The translations under genes and the position numbers were made by a program. From CAYSAA01 sp964428905 (GTDB lineage: Bacteria; Atribacterota; Phoenicimicrobiia; Phoenicimicrobiales; Stramentimicrobiaceae): a stretch of DNA of 38,211 bases. Of the stretch, positions 1-8,281 are shown piece after piece (positions within the stretch are counted from its first letter, which is position 1; every line of letters starts with the position of its first letter). The notes beneath the pieces were generated by a model that was not told the origin of the DNA, made no database searches, and was given only the letters and a program-made list of their open reading frames with translations. The stretch is from the NCBI GenBank assembly GCA_964428905.1, contig CAYSAA010000193.1:1-38211 (forward strand), given 5' to 3'.

Positions 1-195
1 AAAAATACTTAGTATAATATAATTGCATAATTACAACCCAAAAAATACCCGAAGTATCCATATTTCAAAAATAGTACCAATGAAACCAGATAGCATCAGC
101 TAATACTAAGCAACTGATTTAGGTATTTTACTTATAGCACCTTGAAAACTTAAGTAGCAAAAATGGCTAAAACCCTTTATTTTATTGGCCTTTTA

Positions 196-204
196 TGGTA
201 TAAT
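196..204 (+). promoter_or_regulatory. Extended -10 promoter of the IS1182-type remnant
   Basis: A TG at 196-197, one base, then a perfect TATAAT at 199-204 forms an extended -10 element. No convincing -35 is visible. An AGGAGG ribosome site lies at about 231-236, just before the transposase start at 242, so the promoter probably belonged to the insertion sequence. Confidence 0.5.
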
Positions 205-241
205 GAATCATAAAAAATAACCATAAATAAGGAGGCTGCCC

Positions 242-978
242 ATGTCCTTAAAGCCAAATAAGGCACAACTGATGGCTATTCATGATTCCCTATTTTCACT
301 GACCGAAAGAGAGAGAAAACATCTCCAGGATTCCTGGGCCGAAACCTTCACGAAAAAGATCTTCCCTTTTATCGAGGAAGAAAGGTTTAGCTTGTTATAC
401 AGTGATTATCCAGCCTCCCAGCCTAACAATCCGGTAAATGTCTATTTCGGACTGCTTATCCTAAGGGAGATCTTTAACCAGTCAGACGAAGAAGCCCTTG
501 ATTCTCTCATGTTTGATATCAGGTACCAGCATGCACTACATACCACCAGTTTTGTCGAAAGGATATAGAGATAAGCAAGACCGAAGAGTTTACACTTCTT
601 AGCCGGATGTTATAAGAGCAAACCAGAAAAGGCAGGATCAAAACTTCTCTCGAGATAGCTCCTGATTCCTTGCAAAACCCTACTGATCCGGATGCCACCT
701 ACCGTAAAAAAGGGAAGCAGAAACACATCGGTTACACGGCTAATCTAGTAGAGAAATTTGATGATAAGAATAGAATGATAACCGGGTATGACTTACAACA
801 AAATACCTACAGTGATCAGAAATTCGCGGAAGATACCATTTTCAAACTACCGGTAGAAAAGGATGAAGTAACCGCTCTGGTTGATGGTGCCTATTACTCT
901 GAAGACATCGATAAGAAAGCCAAAGCCAAAGGGATAAACATGGTTCCTACGAAATTAGTAGGGGGAGGTTCGGACTAG
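242..978 (+). pseudogene. IS1182-family transposase, frameshifted and 3'-truncated
   Basis: Two pieces of one transposase lie in different frames. The first (242-568, 108 residues) is the N-terminal DUF772-type domain, with the PVNVYFGLLILREIF stretch typical of IS1182 elements. The second (about 625-978) carries the middle part, including DPDATYRKKGKQKHIGY and VDGAYYS, which belongs to the DDE-type core. Residues linking the two are missing and the frame changes between 568 and 625. The C-terminal third, with the last catalytic acidic residue, is absent: the reading frame stops at 978, where an inverted IS110 fragment begins. Full-length relatives are roughly 450-550 residues, so this copy cannot be active. 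The family call rests on remembered motifs; the broken state is directly visible. Confidence 0.85.
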
Positions 979-1116
979 ATTTTCAAAGTTCTGGTAATAT
1001 TTTTTCAGGTAACGGTAGAAAGGCTTTAAGCCTTTCTGGTTCTCAAATATCAGGTTGGTCTTGCCATCAAATACAGACAGGGTTTTCTTTGACACATTAA
1101 TTCCGATATAATACAT
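979..1116 (-). pseudogene. IS110-family recombinase, N-terminal fragment
   Basis: Reading the minus strand from an ATG at 1116 gives about 46 residues beginning MYYIGINVSKKTLSVFDGK, the typical start of IS110-type DEDD recombinases. In intact members the motif is GIDVSK, and that Asp is the first catalytic acid; here it is Asn. The frame runs straight into the truncated IS1182 remnant at about 978, so everything after the first strand-helix region is missing. The gene is therefore doubly dead. The piece is too short for subfamily assignment (IS110 versus IS1111 group). Confidence 0.75.
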
Positions 1117-1250
1117 TGTAGATAAACCTCATTTTCATTGAGGAGAGTTTATGTGGGTCGCCCTTCTGTAAACTTCTACTTGTGGCAACCCAAGCTGAAA
1201 CAGGAAATGGTATCCTTTTCACTTCTGATACTGTCCAAAATTGGAGAAAG
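1117..1250 (-). other. Non-coding left end of the IS110 fragment, possible bridge-RNA remnant
   Basis: Directly upstream of the IS110 fragment is a non-coding stretch with two hairpins. One pairs 1155-1162 (GGGTCGCC) with 1184-1191 (GGCAACCC), eight base pairs with one G-U in the minus-strand RNA and a 21-base loop region. The other pairs 1127-1131 with 1139-1143. IS110-group elements encode their bridge RNA in the non-coding end upstream of the recombinase, so this stretch is in the right place. The assignment rests on position and foldability only; the outer boundary is a guess. Confidence 0.3.
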
Positions 1251-1743
1251 GCGGTTCATCTAAGCATCGAACTCATCTAAATATGATGGCTCCCGTATTT
1301 TAGTTGACCTTGCCTACAACAAACTCTTCCAGTATCATGATAGCATAGTTCAATAATTATTAAGTTAGATATTTCTATAGTACAAGTTTTTGGGAGATAA
1401 TCATTCCATCAATTGAAAAAATTTATGTGATTTAAGGAGTTCAGTAAATTTTTAAACCATGTAGTTGAATATCTACTTTTAGCAGGATTAGAATCGTGGA
1501 ATTTAGGTTCATTGGCTGAAATTAAAAAATCTTAGATGGTGTTTACTGAATGTTTACGTCTTAGTCTAGAAGGGAGGTGAAGAAGGGAGTAAGTAGTACA
1601 ACAGAGAGGAGCTTTTCACGAAAAATGAAGCATGTCTTTTATAACCATTATCCAGAGAAATAAGATTTGTTGAAAGGAGGTTATTAAAAGCGATTCTTGT
1701 CAATTACCAAAAGAAAAATAAATTTTAAAGGAGGAGTATTACA
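1251..1743. other. Intergenic stretch, no recognised gene
   Basis: About 490 bases with no convincing gene. A short plus-strand frame (about 1430-1534) ends in GLESWNLGSLAEIKKS and stops. It looks protein-like but is open at its 5' side to a stop codon and was not recognised. A strong AAAGGAGG at about 1674-1681 has no good start codon behind it. The AGGAGG at about 1731-1736 serves the binding-protein gene at 1744. No clear promoter for that gene was found. Confidence 0.4.
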
Positions 1744-2691
1744 ATGTATAAAAAAACAGTAACTTTGTTTGTTGTTCTTGTTATGCTGTTAGCTGTTTTC
1801 ACAGGAAGTGCACTGGCATACAAATTTGCTTTGGTAGTTCATGTTGCGGGAACACCATTCTGGGTTCCGGTGATAAAAGGCGCTATGGAGGCCGGGGATT
1901 TGCTGGGAGCCGAGGTACAATTTATGGGGCCTGAGGAGTTCAGTGTTGCGAAGGAAGTAGATTATCTTGAAAGTGCTATCGCCCAGGGATTTGATGGGAT
2001 TGGTGTTGCTATCTCTGATGCAGAGGCTTTGGACGAGCCAATTGCCAGAGCAATGAAAATGGGAATACCTGTAGTTTCCTTTAATATTGATGATCCCTAC
2101 ACCCCAAATGAAAGGATGGCTTTTGTTGGACAGAGCTTTACCATTGCCGGAAATGTTCTCGGCAGCGAGTTATTAAAGGGTGAGGTAATTCCAGAAAATG
2201 CTGAAGCGGTAGTGTTAATTGGTGAACCTGGTAACGCCGCGCTCGAAGAGAGGTGTGCCGGTATCGAGCAGATATTTAATGAGCATGGGATAAAGTCAGA
2301 GAGATTCAGTGCCCCACTTGCTGATCCATCAACAGGCGTTGATATGCTGAAATCGTATATCAGATCTCATCCAAATCTAAAAATTGTTGCAGCTAGCGAG
2401 TTCTCATCTGCATTCGCAGGAATGGCAATGAAAGAACTAGGTATGAAACCCGGCAATCTCCTCATCGCAGGCTTTGATCTTGTACCTGAACAAAATCAAA
2501 TGATAAAGGAAGGTTACGTTAAATTTACAATTGACCAGCAGCCTTATCTTCAGGGATTCCAGACCGTGATGTTACTCTATCTGTACAAGGAGTTTGGTCT
2601 TTCTCCAACAGACATAAATACAGGGGTTGCTGTGGTAGGAAAAGATGATATTGACAAAGTTGTTAAATTGGCTGAAGACGGATATAGGTAA
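1744..2691 (+). CDS. Sugar ABC transporter substrate-binding protein
   Basis: This is a secreted periplasmic-binding-protein-like protein of 315 residues, in the type I family of ribose/galactose/xylose binding proteins, feeding an ABC importer. Residues 1-25 form a signal peptide: a basic start (MYKKT), a hydrophobic core, then an ALA cleavage site. There is no lipobox Cys. The mature part begins with the family pattern of a beta strand, then FWVPVIKGAMEAG, repeated Rossmann-like units, and IPVVSFNIDDP near the ligand cleft. An AGGAGG site sits seven bases before the ATG. The permease (4367) and ATPase (5398) probably complete the importer although an epimerase-like gene intervenes. A large hairpin follows the stop and may limit read-through. 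The ligand cannot be told from sequence; a pentose, hexose or polyol is typical. Confidence 0.88.
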   Translation: MYKKTVTLFVVLVMLLAVFTGSALAYKFALVVHVAGTPFWVPVIKGAMEAGDLLGAEVQFMGPEEFSVAKEVDYLESAIAQGFDGIGVAISDAEALDEPIARAMKMGIPVVSFNIDDPYTPNERMAFVGQSFTIAGNVLGSELLKGEVIPENAEAVVLIGEPGNAALEERCAGIEQIFNEHGIKSERFSAPLADPSTGVDMLKSYIRSHPNLKIVAASEFSSAFAGMAMKELGMKPGNLLIAGFDLVPEQNQMIKEGYVKFTIDQQPYLQGFQTVMLLYLYKEFGLSPTDINTGVAVVGKDDIDKVVKLAEDGYR

Positions 2692-3266
2692 AGGGTAATA
2701 AAACCATAATTTAAATTTATTAAGCCGTATAAAACCCCAGACTTCTGTTTGGAGATGTAGGGGCAGTTCGATGGTCAGAATATCACATGCTTGCCCGTGG
2801 GGTTTTTACAAAATACCTGGGGGTATATAATATCTCCAGGTATTAAAGTTTTAAAAGTTGGCAAAATATACAATTTTTTTGCTATTTGTTCTTTTAGTTC
2901 TTTTTAAAAGTACAAAAATAGTAGCAGTATTGTATAGAGTGTGGAAACCTAAAGGGTTGCCCAATAGTGGGGGTAACTATTTGTGAGTTATCCATATTAC
3001 GTCACTATCCATAGTTAGTACTTTTGGAAAATATATCCAAATGAGGAAGAGGTACTGAAACATCCTAATACCCCAGAATTTTCGACATTATAACGGCAAA
3101 TTAACTGATATAAGGCTTAAAAAGCATGTACGGGTTATATTTTTTAATAATTTTTAGAAAGGGAAGCAATAGTAAAATAAAATAATTATAGACAATGTAT
3201 GAAAGAATAAAAAACAATACTTAAATATTTTAGTTAGAAATATAAGAAAAGGGGAAATATTGAAAA
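2692..3266. other. Long intergenic region rich in inverted repeats
   Basis: No gene was recognised in these 575 bases. Besides the terminator, AATACCTGG (2812-2820) pairs with CCAGGTATT (2836-2844). AAAAGTAC (2906-2913) faces GTACTTTT (3018-3025), bracketing a 120-base segment that itself has small hairpins. A short frame reading YFWKIYPNEEEVLKHP, then a stop at about 3091, may be the end of a lost gene. From about 3130 on the sequence becomes very AT-rich, as in the epimerase gene that follows. Confidence 0.4.
2731..2807 (+). terminator. Branched hairpin with T-run after the binding-protein gene
   Basis: The outer stem pairs AAAACCCC (2731-2738) with GGGGTTTT (2800-2807 region), and the 3' arm ends in a T-run. 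Inside, GGGCA (2761-2765) can pair with TGCCC (2792-2796). This can act as a Rho-independent terminator or a 3' stabiliser, so that binding protein is made in excess over downstream transporter parts. Confidence 0.6.
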
Positions 3267-4238
3267 GTGAGTGCAAAAATAGAAAAGATTAAGTACCTCA
3301 ACGAAAAAGGATATAAAATTTCTAATAATAATTATGAAGCAGTAGTATTACCTGAAAAAGGAGCTAATTTAATTAAATTATATAACAAAAAATTATGTAT
3401 AGATGTACTTAGAGAACCTAAAAATGAAAATGAATTTGCTCAAAAAAAATATGAATATGGGGTTCCTGTCCTATTTTTCCCTAACAGGATAAAAGATGGA
3501 AAGTTTTTATTTAATAAACATGAGTATCAATTTCCTATTAATGATAAAAAAACAAATTGTCATTTGCATGGTTTTTTATACGATAAAAAATGGAATGTGA
3601 AAGAAATAGAAATTAAAGGTGAAATTGTTTTTATATCAATGAATTATGAATTAGATAAGTCTAATGAAGTATACAAGTATTTTCCTCATAAATGTGAATT
3701 TAATATTAGTTTTATTCTTACAGAAGGTGGCTTAAGGCAAGAAATGAAAATTACAAATAAGGGAGAAAATCTTATACCAATAGGGTTAGGATATCATACA
3801 TCTTTTTATGTACCTTTCAAGGGAAGGTATAAAGTTTTTCTAACTTTAGATAAAAGATGGGAAATAAATGATAGATTTATTCCTACTGGAGTGCTTCATG
3901 AAATAAATAATGAGAATGAAATATATATAGATAGAAAAGGAAAGAAAATTTTTGGGCATTTTTTGTTAAAGGAAAACATAATTCAAGACAGAAAGTATTA
4001 TGGTGCAATAGTTGAGAATAAAGACAAAAAGTATAAAATTTATTACTTGTTTGATAAAAGCTTTAAACATGTTGTAGTATGGAATAAAAATGGAGATGAA
4101 GATTTCATTAGTATTGAACCTCAAACATGTGCTATAAATGCTCTAAATATAGATATGCCTTATAATATCACAGGAGTAAGGTTTTTGGGAAAAGACGAAA
4201 TGTTTGAAGCAAATACATTTATAAGCATAGAGATTTAA
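3267..4238 (+). CDS. Aldose 1-epimerase-like protein (galactose mutarotase family)
   Basis: This 323-residue protein looks like the aldose 1-epimerase/mutarotase beta-sandwich family, which interconverts alpha and beta anomers of free sugars. Family marks are the early VLPEKGANLIKLYN strand pair, FFPNRI near residue 72, HLHGF at 99-103 (catalytic His candidate), a second His in GYHTSF, and SIEPQT near residue 285, where the catalytic Glu is expected. The length fits. Translation most likely starts at the GTG, with an AAAAGGGGA site about 11 bases upstream. Codons are strikingly A/T-rich (AAA, ATA, GAA, AAT everywhere), far more than in the ABC genes on either side, and the gene splits the transporter locus, which suggests later insertion. 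A role in preparing the imported sugar is plausible. Confidence 0.75.
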   Translation: MSAKIEKIKYLNEKGYKISNNNYEAVVLPEKGANLIKLYNKKLCIDVLREPKNENEFAQKKYEYGVPVLFFPNRIKDGKFLFNKHEYQFPINDKKTNCHLHGFLYDKKWNVKEIEIKGEIVFISMNYELDKSNEVYKYFPHKCEFNISFILTEGGLRQEMKITNKGENLIPIGLGYHTSFYVPFKGRYKVFLTLDKRWEINDRFIPTGVLHEINNENEIYIDRKGKKIFGHFLLKENIIQDRKYYGAIVENKDKKYKIYYLFDKSFKHVVVWNKNGDEDFISIEPQTCAINALNIDMPYNITGVRFLGKDEMFEANTFISIEI

Positions 4239-4366
4239 AGTAATTGCCTTTCTCTTTTATTAGGTTAATTACATTTTAGAAGTGAATACTTTAAAGACTA
4301 AAAATATACTGTTTTTTACAATTGTAAAACTTTAGAAATGATAGGAGTAAATGGAGGAAAATAAAA

Positions 4367-5320
4367 TTGTTTAATATAAAATTGAAGAAAAATTTTAGGA
4401 TGAAGGGATTAGGAGTTTTAATTGCAGTAATAGCTCTTGCGGTTATATTTTCTATTGCAAGTAGTAATTTTCTCTCCCCTTACAATTTATTAATTATAAT
4501 AAGAATGGCAAGTGAACTTGGGATTATTGCTACAGGAGTGACTCTCTTAATGATCGCTGGAGAGTTTGATCTTTCTGTAGGCTCAGTGTATGCCCTATCC
4601 CCAATGGTAACCGCAATTCTGTATTCAAAATTTAATCTGTCGATAATATTTGCAGTTATGGTAGGTTTAATGCTCGCGTTCGTTTTAGGCCTTATTAATG
4701 GTTTTGTTACTACAAAAGCTGGTATCCCTTCGTTTATTACAACCCTTGGCACTATGATGATCTATAGAGCAGTAGTTCTTGTTTTGTCAGGAGGAATGCC
4801 GATCAAGATGCGTTCAGATTCCCTTATTCCCGTTATAATGGGTGGGAATATAGGTGGGGGCTTTCCCGTAGCAATAATCTGGTTCTTGTTTTTCATTGGA
4901 ATAAGTTATTATATGCTTGAATACATGGATTTTGGCAATAGAATATATGCAACAGGTGGAAATAAGAAAGCTGCAATCGCAGTTGGGATAAACACAACGA
5001 GGGTTAAAATTATAGTATTTATGTTTACATCTTTTCTGGCAGCTTTTGCAGGGTATATACAAGCGTTCAGGCTTGGATCTGTTGCTCCTCTCAATGGTAG
5101 AGGTTTTGAGCTCGCAGCTATCGCATCGAGTGTTATTGGTGGAACTTCCTTATTAGGGGGGGTCGGTAGTATTACCGGAACAGCTCTCGGAGCTCTTATC
5201 ACCGGTATGATCAGAAATGGTATAGTATTACTGGGGGTGTCAGTTTACTGGCAAGACGGTTTTTTGGGAGTCATAGTCATCGTTGCTGTTATTATAAATA
5301 TGTTTATTTCTAAAAGATAA
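4367..5320 (+). CDS. Sugar ABC transporter permease (RbsC-like)
   Basis: This integral membrane protein of 317 residues belongs to the branched-chain/ribose permease family (BPD_transp_2), with about eight to ten hydrophobic segments. The conserved loop AGEFDLSVGSVYAL matches the GxDLSVG signature of ribose/xylose permeases, and IASSVIGGTSLLGGVGS near residue 245-265 is the matching cytoplasmic segment. The start is a TTG preceded by GGAGGAAAATAAAA, a good ribosome site. It forms a transporter with the ATPase 77 bases downstream and the binding protein upstream at 1744. Codon use returns to the local norm, unlike the epimerase-like gene just before it. The substrate is unknown. Confidence 0.88.
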   Translation: MFNIKLKKNFRMKGLGVLIAVIALAVIFSIASSNFLSPYNLLIIIRMASELGIIATGVTLLMIAGEFDLSVGSVYALSPMVTAILYSKFNLSIIFAVMVGLMLAFVLGLINGFVTTKAGIPSFITTLGTMMIYRAVVLVLSGGMPIKMRSDSLIPVIMGGNIGGGFPVAIIWFLFFIGISYYMLEYMDFGNRIYATGGNKKAAIAVGINTTRVKIIVFMFTSFLAAFAGYIQAFRLGSVAPLNGRGFELAAIASSVIGGTSLLGGVGSITGTALGALITGMIRNGIVLLGVSVYWQDGFLGVIVIVAVIINMFISKR

Positions 5321-5397
5321 AAGATAAAAGATAAAAGAAGAAGGTAAAACAAGTATGTAAAATAAAATCGTTCAGGAAAGAAGGGGTGAGAATAAAT

Positions 5398-6159
5398 ATG
5401 CACAATAGAGTTAGCGTTGATAATTTCGTATATATGGAAGGTATAAGTAAGTATTTTGGAGGGGTTGTGGCACTGGATAATGTGAGTTTTGCTGTTAAAC
5501 CATGTGAGATTGTTGGTCTGGTGGGTGACAATGGTGCGGGGAAAAGCACTTTAATCAAAGTACTCTCAGGGCTCTATCCTCCTACAAAAGGAGTTATATA
5601 TTTAGATGGGGAAAAAGTAAACTTTTCTTCTCCAAGAGATGCAATAAATGCTGGTATTGAAACCGCCCATCAGGATCTTGCCTTGGTTGATGATTTGGAG
5701 ATACACAGAAACATTTTTATGGGACGAGAACCAAATAGATTACTGGCAGGATTCATCCCCTATCTCGATAGACAGAAAATGATTCGTGAAGCAGAAAAAG
5801 CCTTAGAAAATGTTGGAATTCAGGGAGCTAACGTGTCTGTAAAAAATACCATAAGATGTCTTTCAGGAGGAGAAAGGCAGGCAGTTGCGATTGGCAGAGC
5901 AGTATATTTTAAGGCAAGACTTGTTATTATGGATGAACCGACAGCAGCAATGTCACTTAAAGAAACAAAGAAAATATTGGAGCTTATGGTAAGTTTGAAG
6001 GAGTCTGGTTCTGCAGTAATATTTATTAGCCATAATATTTATCATGTTTTTTCTATTGCTGACCGATTAACAGTGATGAGTCATGGGAAAAAGATTGCAG
6101 ACTTAAAAAAAAGTGAAACAACTGAGCAAGAAGTTTCAAACATAATAATGAATAATTAG
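5398..6159 (+). CDS. Sugar ABC transporter ATPase, single-domain
   Basis: This is a nucleotide-binding subunit of 253 residues. Walker A is GDNGAGKST near residue 40-48, the ABC signature is LSGGERQ, Walker B is LVIMDEPTAAMS, and the switch His lies in FISHN. Only one ATPase domain is present, unlike the two-domain RbsA/MglA type in the second operon of this window, so it should work as a homodimer (FrcA-like). The ATG at 5398 is preferred because AAGGGGTGA just upstream serves as ribosome site and overlaps a possible GTG start at 5386. It sits between permease and URO-D-like gene, all on the same strand with short gaps, consistent with one transcript. Confidence 0.85.
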   Translation: MHNRVSVDNFVYMEGISKYFGGVVALDNVSFAVKPCEIVGLVGDNGAGKSTLIKVLSGLYPPTKGVIYLDGEKVNFSSPRDAINAGIETAHQDLALVDDLEIHRNIFMGREPNRLLAGFIPYLDRQKMIREAEKALENVGIQGANVSVKNTIRCLSGGERQAVAIGRAVYFKARLVIMDEPTAAMSLKETKKILELMVSLKESGSAVIFISHNIYHVFSIADRLTVMSHGKKIADLKKSETTEQEVSNIIMNN

Positions 6160-6193
6160 GATAATTATAATAAAAAGATAAGGAGGAGAAGAT

Positions 6194-7483
6194 ATGAATT
6201 CCAGGGAAAGAGTAAGGCTTGCTATCAATCATAAAGAAGCTGATAGAATTCCTCTTGATTTGGGAAGTACACTTGTGACAGGAATACAAGCAACTATTTA
6301 CGCTAAACTCAAAAAGGCATTGGGTATATCAAAGGGAGCAGTTAGGGTATACGATCCCTTTCAGATGCTTGCAGAGGTCGAAGATGAGGTTAAACAATTG
6401 CTGGGAGTAGATACATATGGTATTCAAATGCCTATGACGATATTTGGATACAAGAATGAAAATTGGAAAACATTCAGAATGTTTGATGATACAGAGGTTT
6501 TAATCTCAGGAAATTGTGAATATGATGTGCTTAAAAACGGAGATATTGTTCAGTATCCGAAAGGAGATAGGAGTGTCTCTCCATCCGGAAAGATGCCAAA
6601 AGGAGGATATTATTTTGATACAATAGTAAGGCAAGAGCCAATTGATGAGAGCAAACTCGATCCCAAAGAATGGGTCGATCAAATGTACTCCTTATATACA
6701 GATGAAGATCTGGAGTATCTGGAGAAAACCTCTAAATGGTATTATGAGAATACTGACTACTCCCTGGTAGGCAATTTCTGGGGAGCAGGATTTGGAGATA
6801 TAGCATTTGTTATGGGTCCTCATATTCTACATCCGAAGGGGATTAGAGATCCAGAGGAATGGTATATGTCATTGATAACAAGAAAACAGTATATAAAAGA
6901 AATATTTCAATATCAGTTTGAGCTTCAGATGAAGAATCTCAAGATGTACAAGGAGGCAGTTCAGGATCGGATAGACGTAATTATAATGAGCGGTACAGAT
7001 TTTGGATCTCAGAAAGGCCCTTTTATATCACCAAATCTATACAGAGAGGTTTTTAAACCACTCCATAAAGCAATGAATGATTGGGTTCATAAAAATACGA
7101 ATTGGAAAACCTTTTATCATAGCTGTGGCTCTAATTTAGATTTTTTAGACGATTTTGTAAGCGCTGGGATTGATATATTAAATCCTGTTCAGATATCAGC
7201 AACCGGCATGAATCCCGATTTTTTAAAGAAAAACTATGGAGATAAATTTGTATTTTGGGGCGGAGGTGTTGATACACAAAAAACTTTACCTTTTGGAACT
7301 CCTGAAAATGTAAAAGAAGAAGTTGAAAATAATATGCGCATATTCGGTAAGAACGGAGGATTTATATTTAACACCGTACATAATATACAAGCAACCGTCC
7401 CTATAAATAACCTTGTAACAATGTTTAAAACTGTGCATGAAAAAGGCAGTTATGATTACTTAAATAAAATGGTTTTACCATAA
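6194..7483 (+). CDS. URO-D family protein (MtaA/CmuA-like methyltransferase or related)
   Basis: This 429-residue protein belongs to the uroporphyrinogen-decarboxylase superfamily, starting with the typical MNSRERVRLAINHKEADRIP. True HemE proteins are near 340-350 residues and sit with haem genes, which are not here. The superfamily also holds corrinoid-dependent methyltransferases that use a zinc site. Here H309-S-C311 (HSCGS) supplies a likely zinc pair, and H396 in NTVHNIQ stands near where MtaA-type enzymes have a third ligand. An AGGAGG site lies before the ATG. The gene follows the sugar ABC ATPase by 34 bases and ends the operon. Such pairing suggests action on an imported methoxylated or methylated compound, but the substrate is unknown; no corrinoid protein gene is nearby. 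Confidence 0.75.
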   Translation: MNSRERVRLAINHKEADRIPLDLGSTLVTGIQATIYAKLKKALGISKGAVRVYDPFQMLAEVEDEVKQLLGVDTYGIQMPMTIFGYKNENWKTFRMFDDTEVLISGNCEYDVLKNGDIVQYPKGDRSVSPSGKMPKGGYYFDTIVRQEPIDESKLDPKEWVDQMYSLYTDEDLEYLEKTSKWYYENTDYSLVGNFWGAGFGDIAFVMGPHILHPKGIRDPEEWYMSLITRKQYIKEIFQYQFELQMKNLKMYKEAVQDRIDVIIMSGTDFGSQKGPFISPNLYREVFKPLHKAMNDWVHKNTNWKTFYHSCGSNLDFLDDFVSAGIDILNPVQISATGMNPDFLKKNYGDKFVFWGGGVDTQKTLPFGTPENVKEEVENNMRIFGKNGGFIFNTVHNIQATVPINNLVTMFKTVHEKGSYDYLNKMVLP

Positions 7484-7574
7484 AAAAGATTAAGATAAGC
7501 AAAATAATCATTTTTTACCTGAAGTCCAAAGCAGGCAGTTGTATTGCTTAGAAATATCCAGTTTATATAAAAGA

Positions 7575-7833
7575 AAAAGCATATTCCGGGTATCTGATAG
7601 TCCGATTTATAGTTTAATAGATTAGTGGCATAGGTATAGATGGACCAGTCATTGGTGATAGCTTTAACCTGACCATACAGTTCTGTGACATAAAGCAAAG
7701 GATTCTTGGCATTGTTACCGGAATTTGGCACAAAGGCGATATTTACCGGCAAATTAAGCCCCGTTGCCATCAACTCGATTTCAAAACCGGGGAATACCCA
7801 CCAATTTTCTACCTTACCCATTTTTAACCCCAT
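7575..7833 (-). pseudogene. Glucose/sorbosone dehydrogenase-like fragment
   Basis: The minus strand encodes FEIELMATGLNLPVNIAFVP, then LLYVTELYGQVKAITNDW, the first two blades of a soluble PQQ-type glucose/sorbosone dehydrogenase or a related beta-propeller. After NLLNYKSDYQIPG the similarity stops at about 7575, and the frame continues into unrelated, low-complexity sequence. Intact proteins are 350-450 residues, so about four fifths is missing. No signal peptide or ribosome site is visible at the 5' side. It lies just behind the small secreted-protein gene on the same strand. The fold assignment is from remembered family motifs. Confidence 0.55.
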
Positions 7834-7845
7834 GAGAAAAAAATT

Positions 7846-8205
7846 TTAGTTTTCGTCTTTTTCTGCAACAATAATTTGTATATTTCCCTGTCCGCCAACA
7901 TTACAAACAGCCACTATTCCAATTTCATCATCAACCTCTACTGCAGGCATAAAATAGAGAAAGGTTTGGGTATCACTTATTTGTCTAGTGGTTTTCTGGA
8001 CAATAACTTCTCTTCCGTTAATACTAATTATTACTTCATTAATATAATGACTGCTACTTCCCCCGCCTACATTATGAGTAACCTTTACAGATAAAATACT
8101 GTTTTCCAGGTCAAATTGAGCTGTTACCTCTCCGGGGGGATGAGCCATTGCTGTAGTAGCAAACAGAAAGACCAAGAAAAGAACGGATAGAAAAATCTTT
8201 TTCAT
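7846..8205 (-). CDS. Small secreted protein, desulfoferrodoxin/Ig-like beta-sandwich resemblance
   Basis: This 119-residue protein has a clear signal peptide (MKKIFLSVLFLVFLFATTAMA, cut before HPPGE). The mature domain of about 98 residues alternates short hydrophobic beta strands (ILSVKVTHNV, INEVIISINGREVI, DEIGIVAVCNVGG) with loops. HPP at the start, THNV and SSHYINEV resemble the His-containing beta-sandwich of superoxide reductases, but the Cys/His set needed for an iron site is not complete: there is one Cys, near the end. I do not recognise a defined function. The ribosome site GGAGG lies close before the ATG. Possible roles include a cell-envelope metal or sulfur-related protein. It is downstream of a 55-residue membrane-peptide gene on the same strand. 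Confidence 0.6.
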   Translation of the reverse strand: MKKIFLSVLFLVFLFATTAMAHPPGEVTAQFDLENSILSVKVTHNVGGGSSSHYINEVIISINGREVIVQKTTRQISDTQTFLYFMPAVEVDDEIGIVAVCNVGGQGNIQIIVAEKDEN

Positions 8206-8281
8206 TTGGAAATCCTCCGTCCATGAAAAAATCCTGATTCTTATCCAATCCGCAATAACCGATATTAAAAGTGGTGATAGT

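Noticed and set aside
1430..1534. Short protein-like frame ending GLESWNLGSLAEIKKS
   Set aside because: It is preceded by a stop, has no start codon or ribosome site, and no family could be recognised.
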